The notes beneath the pieces are model-generated. The model did no database searches and was not told where the DNA came from. It worked only from the letters and a program-made list of their open reading frames with translations. From NCBI RefSeq assembly GCF_037975245.1, contig NC_092568.1, positions 5,496,001-5,560,000 of the forward strand: a stretch of 64,000 nt of DNA, read 5' to 3'. Below, piece by piece: positions 12,086-24,700 of this stretch (its first letter is position 1; every line of letters begins with the position of its first letter). This DNA comes from Apostichopus japonicus (lineage: Eukaryota > Echinodermata > Holothuroidea > Aspidochirotida > Stichopodidae). A program made the translations under genes and the position numbers.

Positions 12086-13139
12086 GTAATATATATTTCA
12101 GAATATGATATTTAAAATTAGGAGGAAGCCTTCCATAGTCATCTAGTAATATTTACAGTATTAACCTTCTGCAGATAACAGTTTTCTTCTAATACAGTCA
12201 GCAAACAAATGTTTCGGCATAACATTGCATAACCTAGCTATTATACAAACAACGGTCATTAGTTTACCTTTATGTGTGATCGTTATTGCTCAGCCTAACA
12301 CAATTAACACCTACAAATGTAGGCTAGGTGTAATTCATACACCGCGAAAGGCTTCTCATTAAGCGATACATTGTAGCCTAACGCTAGATTACGTCTAAGT
12401 TTATTTAAAAAATAGTCACTTCAAATACTTGCGAAATCAAATGTACAACTGTCAACCCTTAGTAAGAAAAAATAGGTACATACCTCTTAAGCAAATTTGT
12501 ATCTGCAGACTGCAAGTACTTTCAAAACAATTGATCAGGATATCCAACATCGAAAGAGTTGTAACGGATTACGAAAGCGACCGCTTTTCAAACTAGCTGC
12601 TATATCTGAGGACACTGAGCATTGCGGTTTAGCGATTGGATGCCAGTTATACTAGGCTCGTTCGATCAGTGAAAAATGTTTTCTGAACTGTTTTCTCTCA
12701 ACTACGCTAAATTGTTGATTAATAAATACTTCTTGGGATAGTTGAAATTTATTAAGGTATTTGAATATCGCTTATAACGTTATTGCTAATATTTATTTCA
12801 GAATTTGAATTTGTTGAAAATATTATTTTGTAAGTGTTCCTGTGGTTAAGGGTATTACCCGTCCATTTTGCCCAAATGCTTGCCAAGATTTCTTCATGTG
12901 GTATCCGTCAGACTCGTTCGATCAGTATTTTTTTCCCCTTCAAATATTATGTAGTGTATGATAATACATATAACATTGGATGGTAAGCAAAATTTAACTA
13001 CTTTGAGTTAGCTCAATCTTTAATTACCCTATATAGTTATTGGCGAATATAGGTTTTAGGAAAATATTATTCTGTTAATTGTGCCAGTTTGGTAAGGTAA
13101 CTTCCCGCCAATTCTGCACAAAAGCTATCCAATATTTCC

Positions 13140-13968
13140 TCCGGCGGTACTCCGGCGGTAATGCTGTCGACATTCCGCTGGACTTACAAGCCAGCTGTAA
13201 TATCTATCGGTCCGTTAGCGGACCACCAGCCGTTGCCTAATAACGTATAAGCCCATGCAGTCGCACCTAAACCTGGCCTATAATACTACACAAAATCCAA
13301 GTATTCTTAATTTTTCTCTCCACAGGAACAAATATATACAAAAAGCACGGGTAAATTAGTTTAATAGAAACTCATCTTTAACTAAACTTTCACATAGAGA
13401 CTTAATATTTTGGACAGACCCGATGGCCAATGTGTATGTGAACTTGTGTAAATTGCTGAGTGACTTTCATAACATAATATTTGCGGGAAATTTTCTACGG
13501 CGTTACGCTGTCGGTCTGCTGTTGGAATTCTGCTAGGTTTTTCCAAGCAACAATGTCTATCGGTCCGTTGGCGGACCCCCAGCGTGAAACCACCGGCTCG
13601 TTTACGACGTTGATACGCTGTTGGTCCGCTGTCGGCAATACACTGGGTTTTTTCCAAGCAGCAATGTCTATCGGTCCGTTGGTGGACCTCCAGCGTGTAA
13701 CCGCCGGCTTTTTAACGACGTCGATACGCTGTTGGTCCGCTGTCGGCAATACGCTGGGTTTTTCCAAGCAGCAATGTCTATCGGTCCGTTGGCGGACCTC
13801 CAGCGTGTAACCGCCGGCTTTTTTACGACGTCGATACGCTGTTGGTCCGCTGTCGGCAATACGCTGGGTTTTTCCAAGCAGCAATGTCTATCGGTCCGTT
13901 GGCGGACCTCCAGCGTTTTACCGCCAGCGTTTTTACGCCAGCGGACCGCCAGTGTGATGCGTACTGGG
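13140..13968. repeat. Right subterminal array, 110-bp units
   Basis: Four units are anchored by 'caatgtctatcggtccgttg' at 13551, 13662, 13772 and 13882 (periods 111, 110, 110). A more decayed copy sits at about 13140-13235. Each unit holds the hairpin GGTCCGTTGGCGGACC or a close variant. 110 is ten times 11, matching the rhythm of the left array. The last stretch (ccgccagcg... to CTGGG) resembles the left end in inverse. Open frames through this array are artefacts. Confidence 0.87.
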
Positions 13969-14213
13969 TATTGACATTTGTCACATTTTGTTGATGTAAT
14001 TTGGCGATGACACCTATTTATTCTTCGTTTATCTGCAAATTAGCCAGGCCCGGAAAGGGTCATTTCCGGCGATCTAGGGAGCACCTTTACTCAAAAAAAT
14101 TCTGTCCGCTACGCGCCAACCTGTGGTGGCGCTCCGCTTAGATAGTGTCGAAAGCGCCCCTACAGACCATTCTCGCCCCTCCTGACCAATACCCCTAGCT
14201 CCGCCACTGGCTG
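13969..14213 (+). repeat. Dispersed repeat family R1, right part of the split copy
   Basis: It resumes with TATTGACATTTGTCACATTT and continues through 'cccggaaagggtcatttccg' and 'gcgccaacctgtggtggcgc' to 'tagctccgccactgg'. It matches the reverse complement of 37229-37450. The 'CTCCGCCACTG' end resembles hAT-type termini (CAGTGGCGGA) but no clean 8-bp duplication was found. Confidence 0.85.
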
Positions 14214-15454
14214 AGAGGGGTTTTTTTTCGAATAAAAAGATATGTTCCGCTCCCTGTCCTATTATCTCTATGATTCCCTGAAAGTTTGTAATACTCGAGT
14301 TGTACTATTTAAGGGGGCCATTTGGTCGCCAAACCATGTTTCGCAGAAGACGACGATGGAGAGTTCATGGTTGGAAAGAAAGAAAATCAGAAATAGAATT
14401 AAAGTAAGTTGTTGAAACTCTGACTGTTGAGGTGAACATTTCAGATCACAATGCAAAGATTGAAGAAAATATCATGATGTTACGTATTTCGTTACATGTG
14501 TTACATGAAATATGAGACACTACTTATGAAGATAAACGCAACAGTTGCATCAGCTCAGTATTGCGTAAGCGCAGTCTCAACGGGATCGTACTTTGGATCG
14601 TACACATCACGTAACTTCACATCACGTGAATAATCTCGAAAAGAACGGTTGTTGTGAAAATGTATAACATGTTAAGACGAGAAAAAAAAGTTCATCATTT
14701 TGTTGGAAACAAATTGTGCAAAGTTTTTGTGAGTGCGCGCCAACGTGAGCTGAATTGTTGTACTTTGTCCAAATTTCTGTAATAGGGAATTACATCAAGC
14801 TCTTCTGTCATCATGTTATTACCATTTGGCGTTCCATACAATTATCCTGGATTGCTGTCATGTGTACCTTGCAAAAGTCCTAATCACATACAACAACACA
14901 ATGCCCTGAGGCTGCGGATTACATAGGTTAGGCTAGTAATCAATATGAAGCGTTGTAACGGTCTACCAGTATGTTTACCTAACGATAGTACGTCATATGA
15001 ATAGCGGTTAATTTGAATGATTCAACAAGCCTAAGTGTACACACTATACGGTGGCTCTAACAACTCCACATTTACTGTAGGCCTATGTACTAATATATAA
15101 TCGACGGAGTGTAGTTATTGCTATGCAAACACAACGACATGCTGTGCACTCGGTAAAAGCATTATTTTTGCAAGAAAACTGAAGATTTCATTTTCATATT
15201 TACTTACATTTGTGCCTGTATTCACAATTAAATTTAAAATAAATCACGAGTCGCCAGCCATGAACTGTGAAAAATCGTAGTCGATTGGATCATATGGATT
15301 AAAATACTAACTAGGTTAGGCCTGTAGATTTTCAACAACACTTTGCTAGACCTAGGGTAGCTTAAATTTATCAACCTAGGTTATAGTATTGGACACGGTT
15401 TTCTTGTGGAGTTTTCACCATTGCATGAAAGATTGACAATCACTGTGGTTCAAA
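14214..15454. promoter_or_regulatory. Upstream region of the pseudokinase gene
   Basis: There is no coding sequence I can support. It holds two 'cacatcacgt' repeats, the second forming the E-box palindrome TCACGTGA (14622-14629), about 830 bp upstream of the start codon. An in-frame TGA at 15434-15436 precedes the ATG. A minus-strand open frame (14456-14268) carries a weak 'CETWF' resemblance to LINE endonucleases but is not convincing. Confidence 0.35.
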
Positions 15455-18010
15455 ATGCCTCAATCGGATTACGTCCCTCTGGAGAGATTATGTGCTGGCT
15501 ATTTCGGCAAGGAATTGAAGGTTCAAGAAAAAGGTGCCGTTGGGAAAGTTCGACATGCTAAAGTCGTTACCTTCCAGAGTTTAGCTAAAACCAAACTGGC
15601 AGCAGAGTCATTAAGACAAGACATTAAATATCGCCAACTGGAACACAAGAACGTATTGAAGTTTAAAGACGCTTTTGATATAGTCGAGAGTGGACGGATA
15701 TATCTCTGTACAGTTTGGTCACACTATGAAAAAGAACAAACAGAACTTTTGAATGACTTTATAATTAATAGGAAGGAATCTTTAGGCATTGAAGAGAGCA
15801 AAGCTTTAATGGTTCAACTTGTTGAAGGTGTGTCCTTCTTGCACGTTAATGCCTTATCACATAACGCATTGACTCCATTTAGTGTCCTTATACTCAAAAG
15901 CAGTTCTGGGGAGGCAGTTGTCAAGATTACAGATTATGGGCTCACACAGGCAAGTATCATGTTTGGCAAATTCCTTATTTTCTGTGACCATTTTATCATT
16001 TCAGTTTCCAATGTATTTATCTTTTCATTTTCTAAGTAAGAGCCACATTTATGCAAACACAATTGAGCACCCTGTTTATACAACGTATGCCTGGGAATGA
16101 AACAAGGTCAAGAAAAGGAAATAATTTGGTGAGCAATATCTCTTCGAAATTAGTTAGGAAAAAAAACTATTGAGGAGACTGGAAAAGCTCAGTCTAAAAG
16201 AGCTATGAAATTTTTGGTGTTTGCTGTTTTCCAAGTCTTTGTAATTACTAGAAGGTTTTAATCATGGCATAAAGCATCAACTGAGACTGAGAGACTGACA
16301 AGCAATGCTTTTGTTTGTAATGCAATGATGTTCAACACAATTTTTAATAATCAATAGTGTTTAAATCAAACTGAATCTGTATAGATATTAGGCTACATGG
16401 AGAACTGCTGATTTGTTGAGTAATATAACCTGGTAATGACCAAATATGATATCTTTGATTTATCGTCGTGGTTAACAAATTATATTGTGTTAACATATCA
16501 TAGGTTTGCGGCAGACCATACGATGAAAACTACCGTCCTGATGGCGGTCGTATTAGAAGCATGCTCTACCATCTACCACCAGAGGCTTTCGGAAGAAGTT
16601 GGGACAGATGCTGCAAGAATTACACCAACACAGCTGCTGATGTGTTTATGTTAGGTAAGACTTCCACTATGAGAGATTACAAGGAGTGTTGCTAGACAAG
16701 TTCTGAAGGAATGAATCCTGCACCTACTATGGAGACACGATGATGAGCAAGACAGGTGCATGAGAAGGAGGTGTTGGGATGGATGGATGGGGGGGGGGGG
16801 AAAGGGCCATGACATACAAGTGAAGGACCTAAGCGAGAAAGAAGATTCTCTTTATAAATGACTTTGTCTTTGTCAAAAGAGTATTACTTACCGCTGCACA
16901 AACAATCGTTATTTATAATACTTGAAGGCAGTTTTTTCATCTTGCACGGTCTTTCATCTGTAAATTAGAATTTGGAACTCCTGGAAAAATTAAGTCAAAG
17001 ATTCTACCTCAATCACTGTCGCAGTTTCACTGGTGTGTCAGTATATATGGGTACACACAGGAATGCAGATACTAAGAGAGTAAACAATGAGGATGTTAGG
17101 AGAGTGGGACTGTAGGGGATCAAGAATTGGCATCATGCAGGTTTGTTTACTCCCCTGCTCCCCCGATCCCTGATCCCATTGAAGAAAACATGTTTGTCGA
17201 TCTATCGATGAACTTTAGCAGATAATTTTTGGCAGACCCCAAAAAGCCATCTTCAACAATATTCCAGTTTCAGCAGAGCCATTTTTTTTATATACTAACA
17301 ACAAGTTTGCTGATATTATTTTTCCTTCCATTTGTATCTTATCTCTCAGTCTAGGAATAAAAAATTTGAGATCTTCATTGAGTTGCATCTCTTTTTCAAT
17401 TTCTTCAATTTTTTTTATTAAAGGTTTGTTGTTCATTGCTATCGCCGAGCAAACTCTACTACCTCCCGAACCAAAGACTGAGAGCAACGCCAAAGCAAAC
17501 GACCCAGAGAACCCCATTGTAGCACCTTTTCTGCAATATCCTGGATACGCTCCGATACCTTTGGGCAAATTCCTCCACGGAAATTCCAGTATCGATGTAG
17601 ATCAACAGCTCTACCGACAGAGTAGCCCCGCCCTACGAAGTCTCGTCCGAAGGATGCTACAATTGATCCCTGGAAAACGCCCACCAACATCCAGCGTCGC
17701 CCAAATATTGGCCAGTATACGCCTCGTCAGACGGACCGATAAAGCAGGTAGTCAAAGCTCTCTTGCGGATACGTCCGTCGCCTCTTCGACGGGGAAACTC
17801 GGCAAGCGAAAACGCAGTTCATCTCTCCGTTACGATCCAACGGAAGCTCCGCCTAAGCGAAAATCCGCCGTGAATAGGTTACCGAGCCTCCGGGAGAAGA
17901 CAGAGGGCGCCAAAGAGGTCGGGAGCGCGTTAGTCAGAAGAGCATCAGTGAGGATGAAAACTACTCGGAATTTCATAATGAGGAAGGGATCAGTGAAAAT
18001 ATCGGATTAG
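15455..18010 (+). CDS. STK35/PDIK1L-like pseudokinase, three exons, 410 aa
   Basis: Exons 15455-15949, 16504-16654 and 17424-18010 join to 1,233 bp in frame (phases 0 and 1), with an in-frame TGA upstream of the ATG. The protein is a kinase fold: a degenerate glycine loop at 25-32 (EKGAVGKV, first Gly lost), a possible beta3 Lys at 45 or 47, HNA in place of HRD at 136-138 and Ser143 where the metal-binding Asn belongs. DYG (160-162), PPE (190-192), D211 of the F-helix and R301 in 'PGKRP' are kept. 'DYGLTQVCG' and the stretch around 'PIPLGKFLHGNS' resemble DFGLSKVC and 'VPVGEALLEN' of the STK35/PDIK1L family, hence the family call. The catalytic Asp is absent, so phosphotransfer is unlikely. 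The basic tail (about 340-410, with GKRKR and PPKRK) looks like a nuclear signal. Intron 1 starts with GC. Alternative: another divergent kinase-like family. Confidence 0.82.
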
Positions 18011-20877
18011 ATGTCTGGTATCATGGTATACTTATAGGTACTGTCTGAGATCAACTTTTGAGGTGTGCGATTCAGCTACATTTGCCACGAAGGGACCATG
18101 AAGAAAATTGTTATTTTGGGCTGAACTATAGGGAGCATTGTCTGTTCTCATCCAAAGCATTACCCATCTCTCTTGCTGATAAATAATGAAGGAATAGTTA
18201 GGCTGATATGGGGAGGCAATGGTCTTTACTGGTGTTACTCCATTGACATGGATAAAATGCAATAAGAGTTCCTTTAATTTGTATCAGCAAAAAGAGAGAC
18301 TTTATTAACGACACAATATTATAAGTCATTTCAAGTTTTATAACCGGATAGTTCACAAGTTGAGAGCAGAGTTGAATTTCCCTCACCTCTTTGCAGACTT
18401 TACTTACGTAGTTACATCACTGTATTCACTACTTGTATTCCAATCAGCCTAGTCGGGTAGTGCAAGTGGCCCACATAATCTGTGTCTTTCTGTAAGGGTA
18501 AGGGAGCTGTTGAATTTCAAATGGAAAACATGAACATTTTTGCATGCTGTTTAGGTACATAGTGGCATTACAAATTACTGTGCAATTTTGATATTTGAAA
18601 TGCATATCATACTGAGCACTACTAGCTGTACTTCTGTACAAAGACCTGTGCCTGGTGCAGGTGTGATATAGACTACATTCCGTAAATAATAATAATGCTT
18701 GTTCACTGTAGCTTATTTTTACCAAACAAATAATTATATATAGGTACCACATTAACAATTTGAGAGGGAAAAAAAAAATTGGGGCCAATTTTGTCATTTT
18801 AATCTCAGGAAACAGATTGTTTGTATAAATTCAATTTTCCTTTAAAAGTTTTACTAGAGAAGTTTAAAATTATTTGTATATTGATTAGAAGCAGGTCTGC
18901 TCGAACTCTTTACTGTTTTTTTTTTTTGGCCAAAATACTTGTGAATCTGAACAGGAGTGATTAAACCATAAATCTTTTTTCAGATACAGATCAAATAAGG
19001 TGAAACTGAAGCGAATTGCCTTTCGAGAAATCACTGAAAATAACTGAGCTCAATCAGCAAGCCAAATGTAATTAGTCTGATTCTGTTCCAAAGTGACCAC
19101 AGGATTTGACCATGGGATTCTGATAATGTGCCTCATTTATCCTGAAGGGGGTGGGGGGAGGTGGAAGACAAGAATTTAAAAGAAAAAAAATCAAGGATTG
19201 CTGTTGTATAAGTAGTTTTATTATTGCAATATTCTTCTGAAATGAAAGATATCAGAACGAGAAATCATTAAAATATTTTTAAGAATGAAATAGATAGTAC
19301 TAACCGTTTTTCAATTAACAAAAGAAATCTTACAAAATTGAACTTTACATAACTTTATCGTGTTCACATGTTTTTCCAATAGTACAAAACAAATAGAGTG
19401 GGTGGGCGAACTACCCTTACGATGTATACGTTAAATATTCATATTTATGCTGCTTAGTTAATGATTCATAAACTTAGAATCTGAGGAATAATCATCGATG
19501 AAGAGAAACTTCCGGCACCAGCCGACGAAAAAAAGGTACTCCATGTATATATACAATGCGGTGAAACCATTATGGAATGAGTATAGCTATAGAAAATGAA
19601 ACTATTTCATAAAATGGTAAACATTTCTTGCATTTTTCTAAATTTATATTAGATGGTTCTCTGTTGAATGCATCACTATATTCTTCACATCTGCTTATGT
19701 CAGATAATGGCCTTCATCAAGAATTTGTTGTCTTGAGTTACATTGACCTGTATATACCAATGCCAACTGTCGTAAAATATAAAATGTCTGATATAATTTA
19801 GAGAACTCAAACGTAACCAACTAACACTTATAAGGAGGGTGGGAAAGTAATGTTAATTGAGAGAGTTATGAGTAATCACCTGTTTGGGACAGATTTGTAA
19901 TGCAAAGGGCCAGATACCAATGAGGATTTTTATTATTATTTTTAACGCCTTTATTAACTTTGTTTTCGTCTACAAATTTTTCTAGGGGCATCAACATTTA
20001 TGGACGTGCTGTAGGCGGATCAAACATTTTGAGGACAGATGGGTATGGCTGTGGGGTCGTTACAACAACGTGACTCCCATGTGGGGTTGGGGGGTCCTTT
20101 AAGAAACCAAATTGTGCACTCCGATGCATATAATTAGTTCTAATCGCAAGGTTGTGCTAATCAATACTTTAGAATTTGAAAGGAAAAAAACAACTATGAC
20201 TTAACGTTTCACCTCGATCATTCAAGTTATCATCTTGTTTGCGTGTATATACTGATATATTATTAGATTCTTCTACAACTGTTGTTAGCTTGCTATTTTT
20301 TGTGTGTATATTTTGGAACAATTTTTTTCTACATTTTATCGAAGTTTCAGTGTGGTTTGTCATATTTTGTTTTCTTCTCGATTCTCAATTTTCCTCAAAT
20401 GATATTTATAATTGAATTCCCTGCCCAAAAAATTGGTTCACTGATGTATCGTTGGAGGGGGGAGGGCGGGGGGGGGGCAGGACGTTTTCTCTAGCTTGTG
20501 ATTTCTTTTCCCGTGATGTGTGCTTTACCAAGGTGTATTTTTTGTGCTTCTAAAACTCCCCTACCACGCAAAGAAAACAAGGATATACATTCCAATGAGA
20601 TTTCAGAGAAAGTTCTCCTTTGTGCTGGCTTAAACATCTTTACTCGAGAGAACCAAGCTACTATCTGAAATACAGTGTATTTACAGGGCCTCATCTTCCT
20701 GGATCCTCACCAAGACTCACCCTTAGAAACCATTAATCACCCTCGCCCATTCAGAAATACCATAGTATCTACGCCTCTGATATTCCCATGTACTACTGGG
20801 TGACGACACCTCTAGTCCGCTAACCATCCCTTTCCCATCCCGACACCGCTAGGTCTAAACAATATCGTAGCATGTAT
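18011..20877. other. 3' flank and intergenic, no gene recognised
   Basis: It follows the pseudokinase stop. AT-rich, with no canonical AATAAA close to the stop, several G-rich runs (about 19147-19161 and 20457-20479) and no open frame with splice context or protein-like wording. Confidence 0.45.
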
Positions 20878-20994
20878 GCGTAGGAGCCCGATTTGATTTG
20901 GGGGGGGGGGGGCTGTAACTACTTGCCCGAAAAATATAACCAAACTTTCGCGCGCTTGGCACCCCTCCCCCCCCCCTCCACGTGCCTCCTACGC
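20878..20994. mobile_element. Short G/C-rich inverted-repeat element (MITE-like, 117 bp)
   Basis: GCGTAGGAG at 20878-20886 is repeated in inverse (CTCCTACGC) at 20986-20994. Just inside lie a 13-base G-run and a long C-run that can also pair. The terminal word resembles the end of R2 (GCGTAGGAACC), so it may be a deletion derivative of that family. Confidence 0.55.
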
Positions 20995-21692
20995 CTATAC
21001 ATGTATGTATATATACCTATATTATAGACCTATATTACTCATCGTGATAGTTTTCATTCTGGAAGACCCCTAAATGAAAAATCTGTTCTTTGTTTCCTAA
21101 ACTGCCCACTCCTCCGGGCCCATTTCTTATAGCAAAGCGACAGCTAACGAGTTATTTGGGTCACAGTTGTCCGACTGTCCCGTTACGTCATCAATTGGAT
21201 ATGACACATTGTCTCTCTTCGTGTTAAATTACCCTCCAAAGTCGATTTCCCGGCGTTGATTTGCTAACTAGAGAGGTTGCAAGAACCAAGTTTACTCTCA
21301 CTGCATAAGTAAACACTTAATAGATGAATAGGCAGGTGCATTATTGTACAATGGTAAATAATAGTTCTCTGGTCGATGTACTGTACAAATGTATTGGGCT
21401 ATGGTTGTACGTGTTTACCGTACAGCTTGATTCCACGCTACCAAACTAATACAGGCCTATACTCGTACATGCTCATTGTTTTGTATATTAGGACTAATTA
21501 GGTGTTCTGGGATCGAAACTGGCGATTTATTTCAACTTACTCGACGTGACAAGTTCTCTATGTTTTACTCAAGACTTATGTAATTTTAGAGAACGGTGTC
21601 TTTGAAGTTACCAACGAGACAGCCTAACGGAATTGCGTTATACTGTCAGGATTTAAACTGTTCCACAGGTTTGCTTCGAGAGACTGTGTTTC

Positions 21693-21700
21693 TGACGTCA
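21693..21700. promoter_or_regulatory. CRE palindrome upstream of the CHST15-like start
   Basis: A perfect TGACGTCA lies 64 bp before the start codon of the sulfotransferase gene. It is the canonical CREB/ATF site; whether it is bound, or lies in the 5'UTR rather than the promoter, is not visible from sequence. Confidence 0.45.
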
Positions 21701-21763
21701 TCCCGTAATAACCCGGTGAATTGTGGTTTTAATTAACCAGGCCAGCGAAACCGTCGAAGAATC

Positions 21764-24700
21764 ATGAAAAGGGTAAGAAATGTCAATTTTCTGATTTTTG
21801 TTCAAATGCGTTAAATGACATCAGGTATCCGTTCATCTGGGGTTATAGCTCCATATAATGGCAATTTTCCTCTTGTTAATGCTTTGAAGAAATATTCTAA
21901 TGAATTGCGTAATCATAATTTACGTCAGAAAGTTACAAATCCCTGTTACAGTAGCCAGGAAATCTTAACAAAGTTAACAAGAGAGAAGACTGACCACAAC
22001 AGAAGATAATTGGACTGCACATCTTCATATTCGTAAATTACCATGTATATTGGATGGCATGCAAAGATAGCCTACCCGAAATTACGTTTTCGAATGTCAG
22101 CCTCTCTCACCGTTAATGTAAGCAGGTCAGAGGTTGTGGACCATAACTTTCTTTTTGTACCAAAACTACATATCCGCAGGGGTACTTTTTTCCGTCTTTG
22201 GTGGGAGAGAGGTGGGACCGAGCTAAAAAGATTTTGTTCGATTAATAATTTCTCAAAATTCTTCACTGTAAAAGGAATACATAATTTTTCAAATTAAGTA
22301 TATCTTAAATCCGAACATGCAAACATATTCAGACACAAAAGTTGCATTAAAAGAGGTTCACTGCCACAAGGAAACATCACCCATAATGAATTGAACGAGC
22401 AAAAGATATATATTGCAAGTTGTTTTGCTTCATTATAGCTTCACATCAAATGTTAAATTAATAGCTTCATATCAAATGTTGAATTTATAGTGTTATAAAG
22501 AAATGAGTTTTCCAAGTTAAATAAGACAGACCATGGAGAGAAGTAATGCATAGAGTTGCTGATCCTTACAGCCGCACATGAGCTTACAACTCTTACGTAG
22601 CCCTGTAGGCCTACTTTATTTCGATTTTCTTAAATTAAAATTGTACCTTAATGATTTTGTTATTCTCTAACATATTTCATTTCAGAAACATATCATTCTG
22701 ATTCTTGCTACTGCTACCCTTCTTGCCATTTCATACATATCTACCAAACTGCGCATGCTTCAGACACCCGTTGCGAATAGAGGGCAGTATTCTAATCAGG
22801 AGATAACGACAGGGAAATCCACAGATGGAATGCTCGGAACGACATTGGTTCCCATGATCACTAATTCGACAAAAAATGAGCGAATAAATTACCACGAATC
22901 TGAGCATACAGAAGAGAGACTCGAATTAAACGAGAATGTCCTAAGAAGTGAAGATGGAGGGATATCTCTAGCTTGGGACCAACATGGGAACATTGAAACA
23001 TTTTATGGATGGTACCCACAGGTAAGTTGATTTTCATGAATAGACATACATATTGAACATATAAAAGCAACGTGATTACTGGCATGATCTAATCAATTCC
23101 GTTTAGGCCACGCAGTTAAATAGTTGCAAAATGATTTTCATGCGAACATTATGAAATGTTTCTTCTAGCCACGAAAGTTGTAATTAGCGGACAATTGACA
23201 TTAAAAAAGACACAAAACCAGCTATCTATAGGTTGTAAGGACCAACAACCCTCCCCATGGGCGGCGATCGTGGGGGGGGGGGGGACGGGGGGACATGTCC
23301 CCCCAATATTTTAGGTGGGGGGATATAGTATCTAATATCCCCCCAATATTTGGTGGCATAGTTTTTTTAAGCATATGTTTTGTATTTTTTTATGATATCG
23401 CTAGTAATTTCAAAATAGAAAATGCTTAGATGCAACTTACAAGGCCTGGGAAGTGCCATTTCCAGCGATCTGGGAGGCATTTTCGGCCAAAATTTTCTTT
23501 TGCGCTTCGCGCCAACTCATGGTGGCGCTACGCTTAGAAAGTCTGGGTACAAGCTTTGCCCCTCCCTTGGCAAATTCCTCGCAAAGCGCCTGTCTAACCG
23601 TGCCACAATTTGTTACTATATATGACCGAAAGTAGTTTTTACTTTTTTTCTCGAAATGAATAGCTAGACGGACCGCATCCGTAATGAAATTTGGTTTGCA
23701 TCTTGTGTATGAGTGTATGTACGTACAATCATTAATGATCCACATCGATATGGGTTCACTGGGTTTCCATTTTGGCCTGTTTCCTACAAGATTTCTAACC
23801 GTAGGTGCGTACCCAAGAGGCGGGGGGGGGGGGTGAAGGGTGGAGACCGCCCTCCCCCTCGAGCATATTTTTTGGGTATTTTCTATGATATCGAAGCTTT
23901 ATAGTAGCCGTTATAAGAGGTTTTAATATTTGTACACCAATAATTTAACTGTGTCTGAATTTTCGAAAATTCCTTGACCAACATTCTTCATCATACTTCC
24001 CTCTACTCGTGCAATTTTGACCGGTCTGTTAGGGGTTGAGGGGGGGGGGTTCTATATTGGTTATTCAAATTCTGAACAAATAATGGGCTTAAAACCTTGA
24101 AAAGTGGGGCTGACGGGTATTGTGGGGCGTTACGCAGAATTACCTACAAAAGCAATGATCCACAAGAGATGCAATGAGGTCGAACATGATGTGTGACTGG
24201 TGACAATCTTGAAAAAAGGTTATGAATGAAAAAAAAACTATTAGGAAAAACTTGGTTCTCAGGCAAAAGTGTACATTTGGTTGGTCATTTTCAAGCCCGA
24301 GAAGTGCCATTTACGGTGATCTGGGGGGCTATCAAAACCAGAAATTTTCTTGTACGCTGCGCGCCAACCAATGGTGGCGCTCCGCTTTGATAGTAATTCG
24401 CCTGCATCCAAGCAAATGCCCCCCCCCCTCAATATTTGAAACAGATCGCCGCCCCTGACCCTCCCCTCCCCCGTTATATCCCTGGTTCAAATTGTCACGT
24501 TATTGTGGTATCATGTACGTGACTCTTATAGGAAAGATAAAGATACATGAAAACATAACCTGTTTCTTATTCCACATGATCGCATCACAAGAAAATGAAA
24601 TGCGTTTGTCAATGAAAAACTAAATTTGTGCTGTACTTGATTAAGTAGGAACAAACAAGTAGCTACTAGATTGAGTGTTATCCGATTATGTATGAATATA

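Larger units (their letters stand above)
7745..13968. mobile_element. 6,224-bp TA-flanked DNA transposon with CCCAG termini
   Basis: The left end reads CCCAGATAACATCATGCTAG; the right end, reverse complemented, reads CCCAGTACGCATCACACTGG. Both continue into GGCGGTCC-type sequence (about 24 of 34 positions match, imperfect terminal inverted repeats). The element is bracketed by TA at 7743-7744 and 13969-13970. An R1 copy at 37.2-37.6 kb carries the same flanks joined with a single TA, so the boundaries are fixed to the base. Inside: GC-rich tandem arrays next to both ends, a minus-strand DUF4806-like CDS, an inverted-repeat element (8876-9153) and an R2 copy (11388-11692). No DDE or RNase H-like transposase was found, so it may be non-autonomous or an autonomous element whose transposase I do not recognise. 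A TA duplication fits Tc1/mariner-like or IS4EU-like elements, but the termini match neither family to my knowledge. Confidence 0.85.

Noticed and set aside
13382-13974. Overlapping open frames of 91-129 codons on both strands
   Set aside because: They are produced by the 110-bp tandem array of the transposon end; peptides repeat with the DNA unit and have no splice or start context.
14268-14456. Minus-strand frame containing CETWFGDQ, suggestive of a LINE endonuclease
   Set aside because: Only a few residues resemble the ETW motif of non-LTR endonucleases and nothing up- or downstream continues the domain.
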